From: an uncultured Hungatella sp. | Lineage (GTDB): Bacteria > Bacillota > Clostridia > Lachnospirales > Lachnospiraceae | Reading direction: 5' to 3' | Assembly (NCBI GenBank): GCA_910588325.1 | Contig: CAJUPP010000022.1 | Span: forward strand, 1-45,716 | DNA length: 45,716 nucleotides | In this document: one piece after another, positions 34,584 through 42,173 of the stretch | Numbering within the stretch: the first letter of the stretch is position 1 | Layout of the letters: each line of letters begins with the position of its first letter | Notes under the pieces: generated by a model | What the model saw: only the letters and a program-made list of their open reading frames with translations | What the model was told of the DNA's origin: nothing | Database searches by the model: none | Program-made: the position numbers and the translations under genes

Positions 34584-35204
34584 TTATTTAACCAGATAAT
34601 CCGCAAGGCTTTTTGCAAGAACAGAGAATAGCACCGCCCCTCCGTCCCGGATTCCTTTTGCCTTCTCCCCATACATCCTCGCTCTTCCTACAGACGGTAC
34701 AAGCTGTGCCGTAGCATCAGCAGCCTCCTTTGCTTTCTGTGCCGCCTCCCGCCATAGGATCCGGCCGTCATGCTCATGCTCTGCCACGAAATCCATGTAA
34801 GGACATAAACTGTCCAATATGGTTTTATCCCCCGGCTTTGCTCCCCCAAGATTCATCATCTTTTTCGCGGCATTTTTTAGCATAACAGAAAAATACTCAG
34901 AGTCAATCTCCTTCCTTTCCTCACAGTCTTTTGAAAACGACTGAAAGACTACGGAAATCATAGTTCCAAGAGTGGAAGGCGATACAGAATTGATGGTCAT
35001 TGCCGCCATGAGAAATGCCTTCTGCAAAGTTTCTGGCCTTTCCTTTTCAAACTGGTCTGCCACAGCCTGAAAGCCTGCCTCCATGTTCACTCCCAGGTCG
35101 CCGTCTCCAGCCTGTGCATCCAGACGGGTCAGCTCCTCCTTTGCCTGGGCAATATCCCCGGAAGCCTGAATTAAAAACTCTCTTAAATTTTCAACAGTAA
35201 ACAT
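34584..35204 (-). CDS. dhaL: Dihydroxyacetone kinase, ADP-binding subunit DhaL
   Basis: A 206-residue DhaL fold that holds ADP or ATP and magnesium. The metal loop is GDGDLG at 33-38, with N40, and the second loop is SPSTLGTMI near 75-83. SVGRARMYGEKAKG near 172 is the conserved C-terminal nucleotide segment. It follows DhaK by 18 bases. No DhaM (PTS phosphodonor) gene is present in the window, so either ATP is used directly, DhaM is encoded elsewhere, or this is one of the DhaKL-type kinases that act on other ketoses. Confidence 0.93.
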   Translation of the reverse strand: MFTVENLREFLIQASGDIAQAKEELTRLDAQAGDGDLGVNMEAGFQAVADQFEKERPETLQKAFLMAAMTINSVSPSTLGTMISVVFQSFSKDCEERKEIDSEYFSVMLKNAAKKMMNLGGAKPGDKTILDSLCPYMDFVAEHEHDGRILWREAAQKAKEAADATAQLVPSVGRARMYGEKAKGIRDGGAVLFSVLAKSLADYLVK

Positions 35205-35222
35205 ATATTCAGCCTTTCCTCC

Positions 35223-36227
35223 TTAAATCTGTACAAAAAACGGCGAATCACAGGGAGCGTCTAAAAGCTGTGTCAGCTCATCATCCAGCCTCATCACAGA
35301 TATGGAGGCTCCTGCCATCTCAAGAGAAGTGGCATACTCTCCCACATAAGCACGATGTATCCGGATTCCCTGCTCCTTACATACCTGGGCCACACGGCGG
35401 TACAAAACATACAGCTCCTCTGGAGGCGTTGCTCCCAGGCCGTTGACAAGGACCGCCGCACTGCTTCCCGGCGGACAGGGATTATCCTCCAGAAGCTTCT
35501 CCAAAAGCAAGTCTGCCGTTGCATCTGCCGTCAGTATCTCCGACTGGGCCAGCCCCGGCTCCCCGTGGATTCCCATTCCTATCTCCATCTTTCCCTCAGG
35601 AATAGAAAAATTAGGCTTTCCTACCGCTGGAATCGTACAGGAAGATAAGCTAACGCCAAAGGTCCGGACAGCGTCTGCCGCTTTCTGTGCCATCTGGGCC
35701 ACGGTTTCAAGACCGGCCCCCGTATCTGCACAAGCCCCGGCAATCTTATACACAAACATGATTCCCGCGATTCCTCTCCGCAACTGTCTGTCCTCAAGAG
35801 ACGCAGAGGCCACATCATCACTGACAATCACCGTGGCACAGGGAATTCCCTTTTCCTCAGCCATCATCCGCGCCATCTGAAAATTCATTTTGTCCCCCTG
35901 ATAGCATCCAAACAGCTGCAGCACGCCTTTTCCATATTCCGCCGCTTCCATGGCGTGGAAAATCTGCATACTGCTTGGAGAAGAAAACACATTGCCCACA
36001 GCACAGCTGTCAGCAAGCCCCTTTCCCACATATCCCAGGAAAACAGGCAGATGGCCGAATCCGCCTCCTGTCACGATTCCCACTTTATCCGGCTCCTCTT
36101 CCTTCCTGACTCTGGCAAGAACACGGCCGTCCCCAGGCGCAAGACAGACCTTATCCCCATGAGCCATCACAATGCCTTCCAAAGCTTCGTCAACAAATTT
36201 CTCCGGGTTGTTTACAAATTTCCTCAT
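35223..36227 (-). CDS. dhaK: Dihydroxyacetone kinase, substrate-binding subunit DhaK
   Basis: A 334-residue DhaK from ATG 36227 (GGAGGAG 10 bases upstream; a TTG at 36236 is less likely). The nucleophile-type His that binds the ketone carbonyl as a hemiaminal is in GMGIHGEPG (about residue 220). TGGGFGHLPVFLGYVG near 52-67 and GNVFSSPS near 77-84 are the usual binding-site loops. VLVNGLGATPPEELYVLYR marks the C-terminal domain. With DhaL it would phosphorylate dihydroxyacetone or a related ketose taken in by the adjoining importer or made by the glycyl radical enzyme. Confidence 0.94.
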   Translation of the reverse strand: MRKFVNNPEKFVDEALEGIVMAHGDKVCLAPGDGRVLARVRKEEEPDKVGIVTGGGFGHLPVFLGYVGKGLADSCAVGNVFSSPSSMQIFHAMEAAEYGKGVLQLFGCYQGDKMNFQMARMMAEEKGIPCATVIVSDDVASASLEDRQLRRGIAGIMFVYKIAGACADTGAGLETVAQMAQKAADAVRTFGVSLSSCTIPAVGKPNFSIPEGKMEIGMGIHGEPGLAQSEILTADATADLLLEKLLEDNPCPPGSSAAVLVNGLGATPPEELYVLYRRVAQVCKEQGIRIHRAYVGEYATSLEMAGASISVMRLDDELTQLLDAPCDSPFFVQI

Positions 36228-36257
36228 TTTTCCCAAACTCCTCCTCTAAAATTTTAC

Positions 36258-37106
36258 TTATCCTTTGATACCACTTGCGGCAATCCCCTCCACAAAATGC
36301 TTCTGCGCAAGCAGAAAGACAATGACACAGGGCAGAACGGTGATTACGCTGGCGGCCATAATAATATGCCATTCGCTTACGTATTGTCCGGTCATGCCTG
36401 CAAGGCCCAGGGATAAGGTTTTATACTGATTGGAATTAATATAAATTAAAGGCATAAAGAAATCGTTCCAATTATCCATAAAGGAAAACAGTGCAACCGT
36501 AACCATAGCCGGTTTCGTAAGGGGCAGAAAAATTCTGAGATAAATATTAAAGTATCCGCATCCGTCAATCCGGGCGGCATCTGCCAGCTCCTCAGGAATG
36601 GACAGGAAAAACTGGCGCATGAGAAACACGAAAAACGGTGATGCCGCCGCAAAAAAAGCAGGTACAATCAGAGGCCACAGGGAATTAAGCCAGCCGATAG
36701 ATTTGTAAAGCAGAAACAGAGGGATAATCTTTACCTGGTAGGGCAGCATCATAGTAGAAATCAAAACCACAAACAGAAAGTTCCGCCCCGGGAATTTAAT
36801 CCGTGCAAACCCGAAAGCCGTTACAGAGGAAGACATTACATTCCCCAGAGTTGCAAGGGCAACCACTGTTACCGTATTTTTAAAATAGGTAGGAAAGGGA
36901 TACTGGGTCCATGCCTCGATGTAATTGCTTATCTGAAAGGGAGGCCTGGGAAACCAGGGGGTGGGAACCACATACATCTCTGAAATAGGCTTAAAAGACA
37001 TAAGCACCATCCAGTAAATCGGCATGATAAAAATGACCGCCATCAAAAGGACGCTTACATACCAGACTATTTTTACTAAAAATCTTTTCCGCTTCCGCCC
37101 CATCAT
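36258..37106 (-). CDS. CUT1 ABC importer permease, MalG/UgpE type
   Basis: A 282-residue permease of a carbohydrate-uptake-type importer, six membrane helices. The EAA loop, which docks to the ATPase, reads EELADAARIDGCGYFNIYLRIFLPLTKPA at about 170-198. VVPTPWFP after the first helix is typical of MalG-like subunits. Its ATG overlaps the stop of the preceding permease by 4 bases (ATGA). No ATPase gene is present in this operon; a shared MsmK/UgpC-type ATPase elsewhere is probably used. Confidence 0.93.
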   Translation of the reverse strand: MMGRKRKRFLVKIVWYVSVLLMAVIFIMPIYWMVLMSFKPISEMYVVPTPWFPRPPFQISNYIEAWTQYPFPTYFKNTVTVVALATLGNVMSSSVTAFGFARIKFPGRNFLFVVLISTMMLPYQVKIIPLFLLYKSIGWLNSLWPLIVPAFFAAASPFFVFLMRQFFLSIPEELADAARIDGCGYFNIYLRIFLPLTKPAMVTVALFSFMDNWNDFFMPLIYINSNQYKTLSLGLAGMTGQYVSEWHIIMAASVITVLPCVIVFLLAQKHFVEGIAASGIKG

Positions 37107-37984
37107 TTTTCCTCCTTTCCCTCAAAATATACCCATCCGGAGGTACGAAATACCAAAAGCGTCAGTATCAGAATAATGGCAAACAGCACCCAGGCCAGCG
37201 CAGAGCCATATCCCATGCGCAGATACTGGAAGGCCGACTGATAGAGATACAGCACAAATACCATGGTGGCATTGGCCGGGCCGCCGTTTGTCATAATATA
37301 AACATTTGTAAATACCTGGAATGACTGGATTATCTGCATAATCAGATTGTAGAACAAAATCGGGGAAATCATGGGAACCGTAATATGGATAAACCGTTTC
37401 CACGGACTGGCGCCATCCAGCAGGGCAACCTCGTAAAGCTCCGCCGGGACTCCCTTTACTGCTGCAATGAATACCACCATGGGAGTCCCGATATACATCA
37501 GATTCATCAAAATAATAGAAGGCATAGCCAGATGTACATCGCTTAACCAGGCCTGCCCAGGGATTCCGAAACGGGCAAGTATGTCATTAAACCCTCCATA
37601 AAAGGGGTCAAAGAGCCTGGACCAGACCGCGGAGATAGCCACTCCGGAGATAATTCCCGGCATGTAAAACAAAACTCTCATTCCATTGGATCCCCTATAT
37701 GGTTTGCTTAACATAAGCGCAACAATAAGCGCCAAAATCAGACGCAGCGGAACGGAAAATACCGTATAATAAGCCGTATTGATAAGTGCAATGCGAGCCG
37801 TCTGGTCTTTAAAAATCTGTTTGTAATTTTTTAAGCCGATAAACCTGGGAGTGCCGATAAAATCCCACTCTGTCAAGCTGATATAAAAAGAATAGAGCAT
37901 GGGAAGCAATGTAAATGCCAGCAGTCCGAACAGCCACAGAGAGATAAACGCATAACCTGTAAGCCATCGTTTTCTTTTCTTCAT
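37103..37984 (-). CDS. CUT1 ABC importer permease, MalF/UgpA type
   Basis: A 293-residue permease starting at ATG 37984 (GGAGG at 37993-37997; the frame start at 38047 has no site). Six membrane helices; the first segment is GYAFISLWLFGLLAFTLLPMLYSFYISL. The EAA loop is AELYEVALLDGASPWKRFIHITVPMISP near 190-217, and the C-terminal TNGGPANATMVFVLYLYQSAF is a strong MalF/UgpA mark. Partner of the next permease and of the solute-binding lipoprotein. Confidence 0.94.
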   Translation of the reverse strand: MKKRKRWLTGYAFISLWLFGLLAFTLLPMLYSFYISLTEWDFIGTPRFIGLKNYKQIFKDQTARIALINTAYYTVFSVPLRLILALIVALMLSKPYRGSNGMRVLFYMPGIISGVAISAVWSRLFDPFYGGFNDILARFGIPGQAWLSDVHLAMPSIILMNLMYIGTPMVVFIAAVKGVPAELYEVALLDGASPWKRFIHITVPMISPILFYNLIMQIIQSFQVFTNVYIMTNGGPANATMVFVLYLYQSAFQYLRMGYGSALAWVLFAIILILTLLVFRTSGWVYFEGKEEK

Positions 37985-38060
37985 GCCAGGTTCCTCCTTT
38001 CGTGTTTTCCATTTGAAAATCATGCCGGATGAGAATTCACCCGGCACGACATGTATCTGT

Positions 38061-39431
38061 TTACTGATTCCGTGACAAGATTTCCGCTGCTACCGCATCC
38101 GCACTTTCCAGGGCCTCTTCAGGCGTAACCTGATTGTACCAGGCCTTCTGAAGCTCTGTCACTACCGCGATACCTGTTTCTTCATACCCCTGGCATACTG
38201 GCTTGGGCTGTGTCTCCGGAAGCTGGAAGGCTTCCATAAATACCTGCCAGTTCTCATCATTGGCATAAGGCTCCTTATCATAGTTTGCTTTCCTTGCAGG
38301 CATCTGGCCGGAAATCACATTGAAATTCAAATCATTTTCTTCTGAGGTCAGCATCTTCACAAATTCATAGGCAAGCTCCGGATTCTTGCTGTCCTTCAAT
38401 ACTCCGTACACATCCACCAGCGCATTGTGGGCATTATTCTTATACCCGGGAAGCAGCGCTGCCTTCCACTTTAAGTCAGGTGCTGTCTGCGGGTATTCGG
38501 CAATCTTCCAGCAGCCCTGCATCCACATGGCAACCTTGCCGTTCTCAGCAAGAGCCGTCTCCTGTGTGGTAGGCGGAACTGCCGACTCATCCTTGTACAA
38601 CATATCCACCTGCAGATTCAGTGCATCCAGACCAGCCTGATTGTTAATATTAAAGTCCTGTCCCGGTACTCCGTTTTTCCAGACCGAACCTCCGCCTGCC
38701 ATCAGATAATATCCGTACCACCATGCAAAACAAGGTTCTCTGGTTCCCAGTTCATACCACATAAAACCATACTGTCCCTTGGACGGGTCTGTCAAATCCT
38801 TTGCCATGGTTTTTAATTCATCCCATGTCTTAGGAGGTTCTGTATATCCTTTTTCTGCCAGCAATTCCTCATTGTAATACAAAGCAACCATACTTCCGTG
38901 TTTTGGCAGGGCATACACTTTCCCGTCAAAGGTAACTGCATCCCATGCCGCACTTGCAAAGTCCTCTTCCTTCACCCCATCGTCAGCCTCAATATAATCC
39001 GTCAGATCCAGAAGGGCTCCCTTGTTATACAGCTCTCCCAGATGGGTTTCCTTTAAATAAGCCACATCCGGCCCTGTTCCTCCGGCTATGGAAGTAAGCA
39101 GCTTGGACCAGTAATCCGGCCACCCGTTAAAGCCGCTAATAATCTCAACCTTGCAATTATGCTCCTGCTCAAATTTTGCAATCGTATCCTTGGATGCATC
39201 AACAACACCCTTGTCATTCACCTGGAATACCAGAGTTGTAACCTCTCCCCCACCCTCCGGCTTTACATCTGCTTTCGTCTCCGATGCCTTCTGCTGGGTC
39301 TGGGCAGCAGCCGTTGTGGTTCCTCCTGATGAAGGATTTCCTCCCGAAGAACCAAAGCCGCCGCAGGCTGTCAATGTTCCTGCCGCCATGGTAAGAGCCA
39401 TAAACACGCTGATAAGTCTCTTTTTCCTCAT
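38061..39431 (-). CDS. Lipoprotein solute-binding protein, family 1
   Basis: A 456-residue extracellular receptor of the MalE/UgpB group for the CUT1 importer. The signal peptide ends in a lipobox LTACGG with the lipidated Cys at 23, followed by a Ser/Gly/Thr/Ala/Gln/Lys-rich tether to about 60. The core begins TTLVFQVNDKGVVDASKDTIAKFEQEH, and holds IAGGTGPDVAYLKETHLGELYNKGALLDLTDY and the SBP1 KYALPKHGSMVALYYNEELL motif. Many Trp and Tyr residues suit a sugar or polyol ligand; the exact ligand is unknown. First gene of the operon; GAGGAGG precedes the ATG. Confidence 0.94.
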   Translation of the reverse strand: MRKKRLISVFMALTMAAGTLTACGGFGSSGGNPSSGGTTTAAAQTQQKASETKADVKPEGGGEVTTLVFQVNDKGVVDASKDTIAKFEQEHNCKVEIISGFNGWPDYWSKLLTSIAGGTGPDVAYLKETHLGELYNKGALLDLTDYIEADDGVKEEDFASAAWDAVTFDGKVYALPKHGSMVALYYNEELLAEKGYTEPPKTWDELKTMAKDLTDPSKGQYGFMWYELGTREPCFAWWYGYYLMAGGGSVWKNGVPGQDFNINNQAGLDALNLQVDMLYKDESAVPPTTQETALAENGKVAMWMQGCWKIAEYPQTAPDLKWKAALLPGYKNNAHNALVDVYGVLKDSKNPELAYEFVKMLTSEENDLNFNVISGQMPARKANYDKEPYANDENWQVFMEAFQLPETQPKPVCQGYEETGIAVVTELQKAWYNQVTPEEALESADAVAAEILSRNQ

Positions 39432-39521
39432 TATAATTTCCTCCTCTTTTATTACGGCTCTGTTTCCGCGGTAAACCTCACCGTTTGTACTAACAAAATC
39501 ACATTTCCTGCTGCTTTTGTT

Positions 39522-39538
39522 GTATATATTTTACAATA
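39522..39538. promoter_or_regulatory. TTGTA-N7-TACAA inverted repeat in the operon leader
   Basis: TTGTATATATTTTACAA overlaps the likely -10 region of the solute-binding gene. It could be a second operator or only AT-rich promoter DNA. Confidence 0.3.
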
Positions 39539-39563
39539 AATCCTATTCTATTCCTAGTACTCT

Positions 39564-39592
39564 AATCAACAATAACCCACAGGAATCAACAA
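39564..39592 (-). promoter_or_regulatory. Two AATCAACAA direct repeats 20 bases apart
   Basis: AATCAACAA occurs at 39564-39572 and 39584-39592 (TTGTTGATT read in the direction of the operon), exactly two helical turns apart, just upstream of the solute-binding gene's presumed promoter. The -10 candidate is TAAAAT near 39530 with a poor -35, fitting an activator-dependent promoter. The best candidate regulator is the AraC-type response regulator of the same operon. Confidence 0.5.
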
Positions 39593-39628
39593 AAATAATG
39601 TTACTGTTCACGTGCTAGCTTGACTGGA

Positions 39629-39674
39629 AAGAGCCAGTGGTTTAAACTTTAATCAGTCAAAACCACTGGCTCTT
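39629..39674 (-). terminator. Terminator of the transposase gene
   Basis: AAGAGCCAGTGGTTT (39629-39643) pairs perfectly with AAACCACTGGCTCTT (39660-39674), a 15-bp stem. The stem is flanked by TGACT/AGTCA. No good T-run follows on -, so it may be an IS-end insulating hairpin. Confidence 0.6.
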
Positions 39675-39675
39675 C

Positions 39676-41347
39676 TCAATCCAATATCTTGGACACTCTG
39701 TCAAAAAGATTCTGTTCATTTTGTCGCATCACAACCAGCATGCTCATGCCTTTGCAGAGATAATCGTGGTTCTGATCACTCCTAAATGTCACGGCCTGCT
39801 TCTGTTTCCTTTTATAGTTTCGAAGGTTTCGTTCCGCTGCGTTATTGCTTGCCGGAACCCCCATATCATGCAGAAACAGCAGATGATTTCTCATCTGTCT
39901 GTCCATCCGCAGATACAGGTTGTATCCATCCCTGTAATAGTCTGATGCCGGAACAGACTCATACTCCTCCTTTGCTTTCTCTATCACTTCTCTGTATCTT
40001 TCTTCATATCTGGATACAATGGACTCTTCACATTCCCCGCCGGCATCAAGGCTGTTGCGGTAATGGATCATTTCCTGTATCAGGGAGTGCATCTGCTTGT
40101 TCCATGTCCGTTCCGGCTCATTCGCTATGCTGTCTTTCAGATATCTCTGGACATGGGCCATACATTCCTGATGGTCCGAACCATACTTGTAGATGGTCGA
40201 TTCATGGTCATGCACCAGAATCCCCTGGTAATCCTCTGCCACGGTTCCTTTGACTCCTTCATGTCCCTTCTTTGGCCGCGAGAAATACATTGCCTCTCCA
40301 GCTGGTGTGCAGCATACAAAGACATATGCGCTTTCTCCATGAATTCGGGCATTTGTACAATCTGTGTGCATCACTGGAGATGACAGGATCCTGCGGAACA
40401 GTTCTTTCTGCTCTTTTTTTCGTTTTCTCCGCAAATTCTTTTCCAAGGCCATTGATCATGCCCTTGGAAATCTTCAATTTCCCATCAGTTAGGTCTGACA
40501 GGAATTTACTGCATTTATCGATTGATACACAGCAGTCCGTATTCAGCAGGTACAGGAATGCCTTTATGCTTCCGTCATAATTCACGTCATGCGCTGCTTC
40601 CACCGGAAAAGCGCCATGACAACGCTCACCAGTTTTGGAATTATAGTAAACATCTGCATGGTATTCCCTTACCATAACAGAGACCTTGATTCCGACTGCC
40701 TGCCTGATAATCGTCTTTTTCGTCTTCTTAAAATCCGGATCCTCAAGCACTTCCTGCGGAGGCTGAATCAGGATGAGTTCCGTTGCTGTCTGCTTTCGGC
40801 GGCTGTGTCTGGCATGGCCCGGCTGTCCGCCCGGTCTGCGCCCCGTCTTTTCACGGCTGTTTGGGATCTTCTTCCTTTCGACTGCCATCGAGGATGGAAG
40901 GGATGAATTCTCATAGTCATGATTTAGCTGCGCTGTCAGTTTTAGGTTTTTCCCTTTTTCTTCTTCAAGCTCTGTTTCAAGTTCATAGATCCGCTGACGC
41001 TGTTTCGTGACTTTTTCCCTGGCGGCATCCCTCTGTGCTTCTGCCCGGACCGCGCGCTCTTCCATCTTTTTGAGCTGATGCTCTAAACGGTTCCGTTCCC
41101 GTTTCCACTCTGCCTCAAGATCTTCAAATACCTCGAACCACATGTTGCGGACGGCGATGATTTCCCTGTGTGCCTGTTCCAGTTCCCTTTTCCGTTTCCG
41201 GATCTGCCGTTCATATGCCCGGACGGACTTCTGATGCTCCTGTGTCATACGGACATATTTTTCCCCGGATCGGAATGTCTCCAGCTGTTTCTCTGCCGCT
41301 TTCAGACAGTACTGGAGATTGGAAATATATTCAAAAGAATGGTTCAT
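39676..41347 (-). pseudogene. IS66-family transposase, frameshifted
   Basis: Two overlapping frames make one TnpC-type transposase. The upstream part (41347 to about 40415) has a long coiled coil (30-150), a GRRPGGQPGH zinc-like segment and a DUF-type domain; the downstream part (about 40420 to 39676) has the DDE residues in MHTDCT, LVHDH and NAAERNLRNYKRKQK. They are in register except at a run of seven A on the coding strand (40414-40420); with six A the text reads EKTKKEQKELFRR without a break. One extra A is therefore an inactivating mutation, or a sequencing error, or less likely programmed slippage. Overall 557 residues if repaired. Confidence 0.88.
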
Positions 41348-41369
41348 GATCCGGGTGCCTCCTTTCCGT

Positions 41370-41543
41370 TTAGGGTTTCAAGATCTGGTTCAGCAGACTG
41401 GACAGTTTACTGATATGCTGTTCCTGCGCTTGGATCATCTTTTTCTGCTCATTGATCAAGGCATCCTTTGCGTCCACCTCCCCCTGCAGGAGATCGACAG
41501 CCTGTTCCAAAAACTCCATTTGTTTTTTCTCTTTCTGATTCAT
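41370..41543 (-). CDS. Small coiled-coil protein of the IS66-type element
   Basis: A 57-residue frame, MNQKEKKQMEFLEQAVDLL onwards to LNQILKP, with heptad-like Leu/Ile spacing and many Gln/Glu/Lys. GAGG lies a few bases before the ATG. It sits directly upstream of the transposase start with a 22-base gap on the same strand. Small genes of this position are common companions of IS66-type transposases; function is unknown. Confidence 0.55.
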   Translation of the reverse strand: MNQKEKKQMEFLEQAVDLLQGEVDAKDALINEQKKMIQAQEQHISKLSSLLNQILKP

Positions 41544-41751
41544 GGCGGCCTCACTTTCAATAAAAAGTATAGCAGACGAGGCAGAAAAAAGCGAATGTCT
41601 GTTTTAAAGGCTATAGGCAATTTGACAGGGGATAAGTATTCTTTTAACAGAGAAAATGTGGAAAGAAAGGGAAAAGTTCAAAAAAATGGAAGGTTTTATC
41701 CAGAATCAAAGCAAAAAAGCCAGATATGAACGACAATCTGAAACAATAATC

Positions 41752-41807
41752 AGCCCCGAAAGACTAGTTATCCACAAGGGACTCCTTTCGGGGCTAAAAT
41801 AATTTTT
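41752..41807 (+). terminator. Rho-independent terminator-like hairpin
   Basis: AGCCCCGAAAG (41752-41762) pairs with CTTTCGGGGCT (41785-41795), followed after a few A by TTTTTTTATTTT. No clear + gene precedes it, so it may end a small RNA or an IS-derived transcript. Confidence 0.55.
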
Positions 41808-41862
41808 TTATTTTCAGCATTTTAAAATAATTTTTTTAAATACAAATTTTTTCATTTTCCCC

Positions 41863-41890
41863 TTGCATTTTTTCGAATCCATGGTACAAT
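41863..41890 (+). promoter_or_regulatory. tRNA operon promoter
   Basis: TTGCAT (41863-41868), 16-base spacer, TACAAT (41885-41890), ending 7 bases before the first tRNA base, so the transcript is almost leaderless. Confidence 0.65.
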
Positions 41891-41897
41891 AGTCAAC

Positions 41898-41970
41898 GGA
41901 GGCATAGCTCAGCTGGGAGAGCACATGCATCACACGCATGGGGTCGCAGGTTCGAGCCCTGTTGTCTCCA
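41898..41970 (+). tRNA. tRNA-Val (anticodon CAC)
   Basis: The cloverleaf is complete: acceptor GGAGGCA / TGTCTCC, D arm GCTC...GAGC, anticodon stem CATGC / GCATG with loop ATCACAC (CAC at 34-36), T arm with GTTCGAG, discriminator A. CCA is not encoded. Reads valine codon GTG. Confidence 0.93.
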
Positions 41971-41998
41971 CTTTTTATAAATTATTTGCTGTACATAC

Positions 41999-42070
41999 GG
42001 CCTCATGGTCAAGCGGTTAAGACGACGCCCTCTCACGGCGTAAACTCGGGTTCGATTCCCGATGAGGTCA
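41999..42070 (+). tRNA. tRNA-Glu (anticodon CTC)
   Basis: Acceptor GGCCTCA / TGAGGTC, D arm with CAAGCGGTTAAG, anticodon stem ACGCC / GGCGT with loop CTCTCAC (CTC), T stem TCGGG / CCCGA with GTTCGAT, discriminator A. CCA not encoded. Reads glutamate codon GAG. It follows the valine tRNA by 28 bases and is cotranscribed. Confidence 0.93.
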
Positions 42071-42076
42071 TAAAAA

Positions 42077-42116
42077 GCGGAAACATCGAAGTAATCGATG
42101 ATTTCCGTTTCTTTTT
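42077..42116 (+). terminator. Terminator of the tRNA operon
   Basis: GCGGAAACATCG pairs imperfectly with CGATGATTTCCGT, followed by TTTCTTTTT. Confidence 0.7.
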
Positions 42117-42173
42117 ATGTATGCACTAAAAACCCTGCAAAACTAACCAGACAACCGCGCCGGAGGTAATCCC

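Larger units (their letters stand above)
39629..41543 (-). mobile_element. IS66-type insertion sequence, inactivated
   Basis: Contains a TnpC-like transposase split by a frameshift plus a small coiled-coil gene, and ends on the left with a terminator hairpin. The terminal inverted repeats and target duplication were not found by eye, so the true ends are uncertain; the left end must lie within about 40 bases of the operon's direct repeats. Confidence 0.7.
41544..41897. other. Intergenic stretch before the tRNA genes
   Basis: Contains no convincing protein gene. A TTGACA at 41622-41627 has only a poor -10 (TAACAG). A strong hairpin at 41752-41795 and the tRNA promoter at 41863-41890 lie in it. 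The right end of the IS element is presumably here. Confidence 0.5.

Noticed and set aside
27834..39431. Bacterial microcompartment around the glycyl radical enzyme
   Set aside because: No shell protein gene or encapsulation peptide seen on the enzyme or the reductase.
39580..41800. Terminal inverted repeats of the IS66-type element
   Set aside because: Compared both flanks by eye and found no matching ends or 8-base duplication; exact borders left open.
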